Shown one piece after another: positions 5,383 through 6,818 of a stretch of DNA of 6,818 nt. The DNA comes from Micrococcales bacterium. GTDB taxonomy: Bacteria; Actinomycetota; Actinomycetes; Actinomycetales; Cellulomonadaceae. The notes beneath the pieces are model-generated. The model did not search any database. It worked only from the letters and a program-made list of their open reading frames with translations, and was not told the origin of the DNA. Both the position numbers and the translations under genes were made by a program. The DNA is taken from the NCBI GenBank assembly GCA_009783975.1, contig WRCL01000100.1:1-6818 (forward strand), read 5' to 3'. Positions within the stretch are counted from its first letter, which is position 1. Every line of letters begins with the position of its first letter.

Positions 5383-6818
5383 CTACACCTGTGGGGTGAT
5401 GGTCTCGGTGTCGAAGGCGACGACGTTTCTCTTCTCCGTGGAGAACTCGACGCCGACGAGGTGGACGGTTGTGCCGTCGGCCAGGTACTTGTCGGCGTAG
5501 TGCCTGTCTTTGATCTGCCGCAGGGCCTCGCCGTCCGGGCTGGTCTCGACGGTCTTGAACTCGAACAGGTAGGTGTGGTCGGCGACGCGCACCGCCATGT
5601 CCAGCCTGCCGGTCGAAGAGGCGTCCTCGGTGGTGATGTCGACGGCCAGGGACGCGAAGTAGGCGTAGAACACCGACGCGTAGTAGCCCTCGTACTGGTC
5701 GATGTCGTTTTTTCTGTGCCAGTCGGTGGGGATCGCGGAGAACATGGTCCGGACGAACGTGTGGATCCCGTCGAGGTTCCCGGCGACAAGATGGTCGTAC
5801 AAGGTGAACAGGTCCGTGCCGGGAGGTTGTCTGGTGACAGGCCTGAGATAGTCCAGCATGGCACCAGCAAGGCTGGTCCGGACTTCTTGGTTCGGGTATT
5901 TCATGAGGTACTGGACGGTGGCGCCGATACGCCGGGTGGAGGCGATGGTCAGGTACCCGGTCTGGAACAGCACCGCCACAGCCGAGACGTCACCGACCTC
6001 GAAGGTGGACAGCGCCGGCCCCGAGGTCTCCAGGTCAGCCAGGGCAGGTAGGTAGGTCTGCTGCTCGACCATCATGTCGAGCAGGAACGTCGGTGTGCTC
6101 GTCTCGAACCAGAAAGGTTCGAGCTGGCGCTTGTCGAACAGCAGGAGCAGGTCGAACGGGTTGTACACCGCTTCGCCGGTCCAGTTGTACCCATTGTACC
6201 ACTCACGGACCTCGTCGCGGTCCAGGCCTTCCAGCTCGGCAGCGAACACGGTGTCCACGTCGTGCTCGGTGTACCCGCAGACTGCCGAGTACCGCGGGTC
6301 GATCGTGATGTCTTTGAGGTTGTTCAGGCCGGAAAAGAGGCTGACCTTGGAAAACTTCGACACACCGGTGAGCATGACGAACTTGATGTGCTCGTCTGTG
6401 TCCTTGAGAACCGAGTACAGGTCGCGCAGACCGTCGCGTATCTGCCCGGCCACCTCGGTACGGGTGATGTTGTCCAGGATCGGCTTGTCGTACTCGTCGA
6501 CCAGCACGACCACCCGTTGTCCGTGCACGGCACGGGCGCCTTGGATCAGCGCGGCGAACCGGCCGGCGACGGTCCCGGGCTCGACCGGCACCCCGAGCCG
6601 TCGTGCGTTCTGCGTGAGGATCTCCTCGATCCGGACCGTGAGATGGTCGCGGTCGGACACCACCCCGGCGCCAAAGCTGATGCGCACCACCGGGTAGACC
6701 ATGTCCCAGTCCCAGGTGTCGTAGCACGCGAGCCCCTCGAACAAGGTCTTGTGCCCGGCGAGCATCTCAGCGAGGGTGTCCAGGAACAGGCTCTTGCCGA
6801 ACCGGCGCGGACGCGACA
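5383..6818 (-). CDS. AAA-ATPase-like protein with C-terminal PD-(D/E)XK nuclease-fold domain (5' end outside window)
   Basis: The frame is open to the right edge; 477 residues are visible and a few dozen N-terminal residues are probably missing. The ATG at 6765 is internal. Upstream of it, RPRRFGKSLFLDTL (6813-6772) is the Walker A region typical of the AAA-ATPase-like family (PF09820 type). Walker B is VVVLVDEYDKP, with the DEYD at 6498-6487. The sensor-like stretch FVMLTGVSKFSKVSLFSGLN and the motif EWYNGYNW are also family hallmarks. The C-terminal part is of the DUF1703 nuclease-fold type (PF08011). It has YEGYYASVFYAYF, then GRLDMAV and YLFEFK with the Asp and Glu-x-Lys of a PD-(D/E)XK active site, and LRQIKDRHYADKYLADG. 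The catalytic residues look intact. The family is patchy and common in gut and oral anaerobes, and its substrate is unknown. GC appears lower than in the neighbours, which hints at transfer. Confidence 0.93.
   Translation of the reverse strand, partial: SRPRRFGKSLFLDTLAEMLAGHKTLFEGLACYDTWDWDMVYPVVRISFGAGVVSDRDHLTVRIEEILTQNARRLGVPVEPGTVAGRFAALIQGARAVHGQRVVVLVDEYDKPILDNITRTEVAGQIRDGLRDLYSVLKDTDEHIKFVMLTGVSKFSKVSLFSGLNNLKDITIDPRYSAVCGYTEHDVDTVFAAELEGLDRDEVREWYNGYNWTGEAVYNPFDLLLLFDKRQLEPFWFETSTPTFLLDMMVEQQTYLPALADLETSGPALSTFEVGDVSAVAVLFQTGYLTIASTRRIGATVQYLMKYPNQEVRTSLAGAMLDYLRPVTRQPPGTDLFTLYDHLVAGNLDGIHTFVRTMFSAIPTDWHRKNDIDQYEGYYASVFYAYFASLAVDITTEDASSTGRLDMAVRVADHTYLFEFKTVETSPDGEALRQIKDRHYADKYLADGTTVHLVGVEFSTEKRNVVAFDTETITPQV

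Noticed and set aside
5014..6051. Long plus-strand frame opposite the AAA/nuclease-fold gene
   Set aside because: The minus-strand protein carries unmistakable family motifs; the plus frame is repetitive Val/Gly/Asp-rich shadow sequence.

Overview
The window is high-GC DNA from an actinobacterium, most likely a Micrococcales member of the Cellulomonas/Sanguibacter type. The evidence is the order gyrA, DUF3566 membrane gene, tRNA-Ile, with a DLW-39 microprotein gene nearby, plus GC-rich codon use and two tRNAs without an encoded CCA. The genus is a guess; the phylum is fairly safe.

Layout. Positions 1-809 (+) hold the C-terminal beta-pinwheel of DNA gyrase subunit A, whose start lies outside the window. 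Its stop overlaps the start of a DUF3566 two-helix membrane protein (806-1507, +). A promoter and tRNA-Ile(GAT) follow (1555-1628, +). From there the strand switches. A 548-residue single-pass membrane protein of unknown function (1819-3465, -) lies between tRNA-Ile and a convergent tRNA-Ala(TGC) (3671-3743, -). Twelve bases upstream of tRNA-Ala is a 38-codon gene for a DLW-39 family membrane microprotein (3756-3872, -). Next come a secreted lipoprotein (3951-4862, -), a 110-codon ORF that carries only the C-terminal module of that lipoprotein (4953-5285, -), and the main part of an AAA-ATPase-like/PD-(D/E)XK nuclease-fold protein that runs off the right edge (5383-6818, -).

How it fits together. 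The left third is core: gyrase subunit, conserved membrane partner and tRNA genes. The right part looks accessory: an unknown envelope protein, a lipoprotein with a degraded neighbour, and an AAA/nuclease-fold protein of a patchily distributed family. The two tRNAs point at each other, and their 3' flanks are inverted copies of one hairpin-rich element (49 of 59 positions identical, ungapped). The membrane-protein gene therefore sits in a chamber closed at both ends by matching terminator-like tails. No gene-free stretch exceeds 300 bases. I do not see a convincing new multi-gene system. The tRNA-tail inverted repeat, the internally duplicated envelope protein and the lipoprotein with its remnant are the items most worth following.
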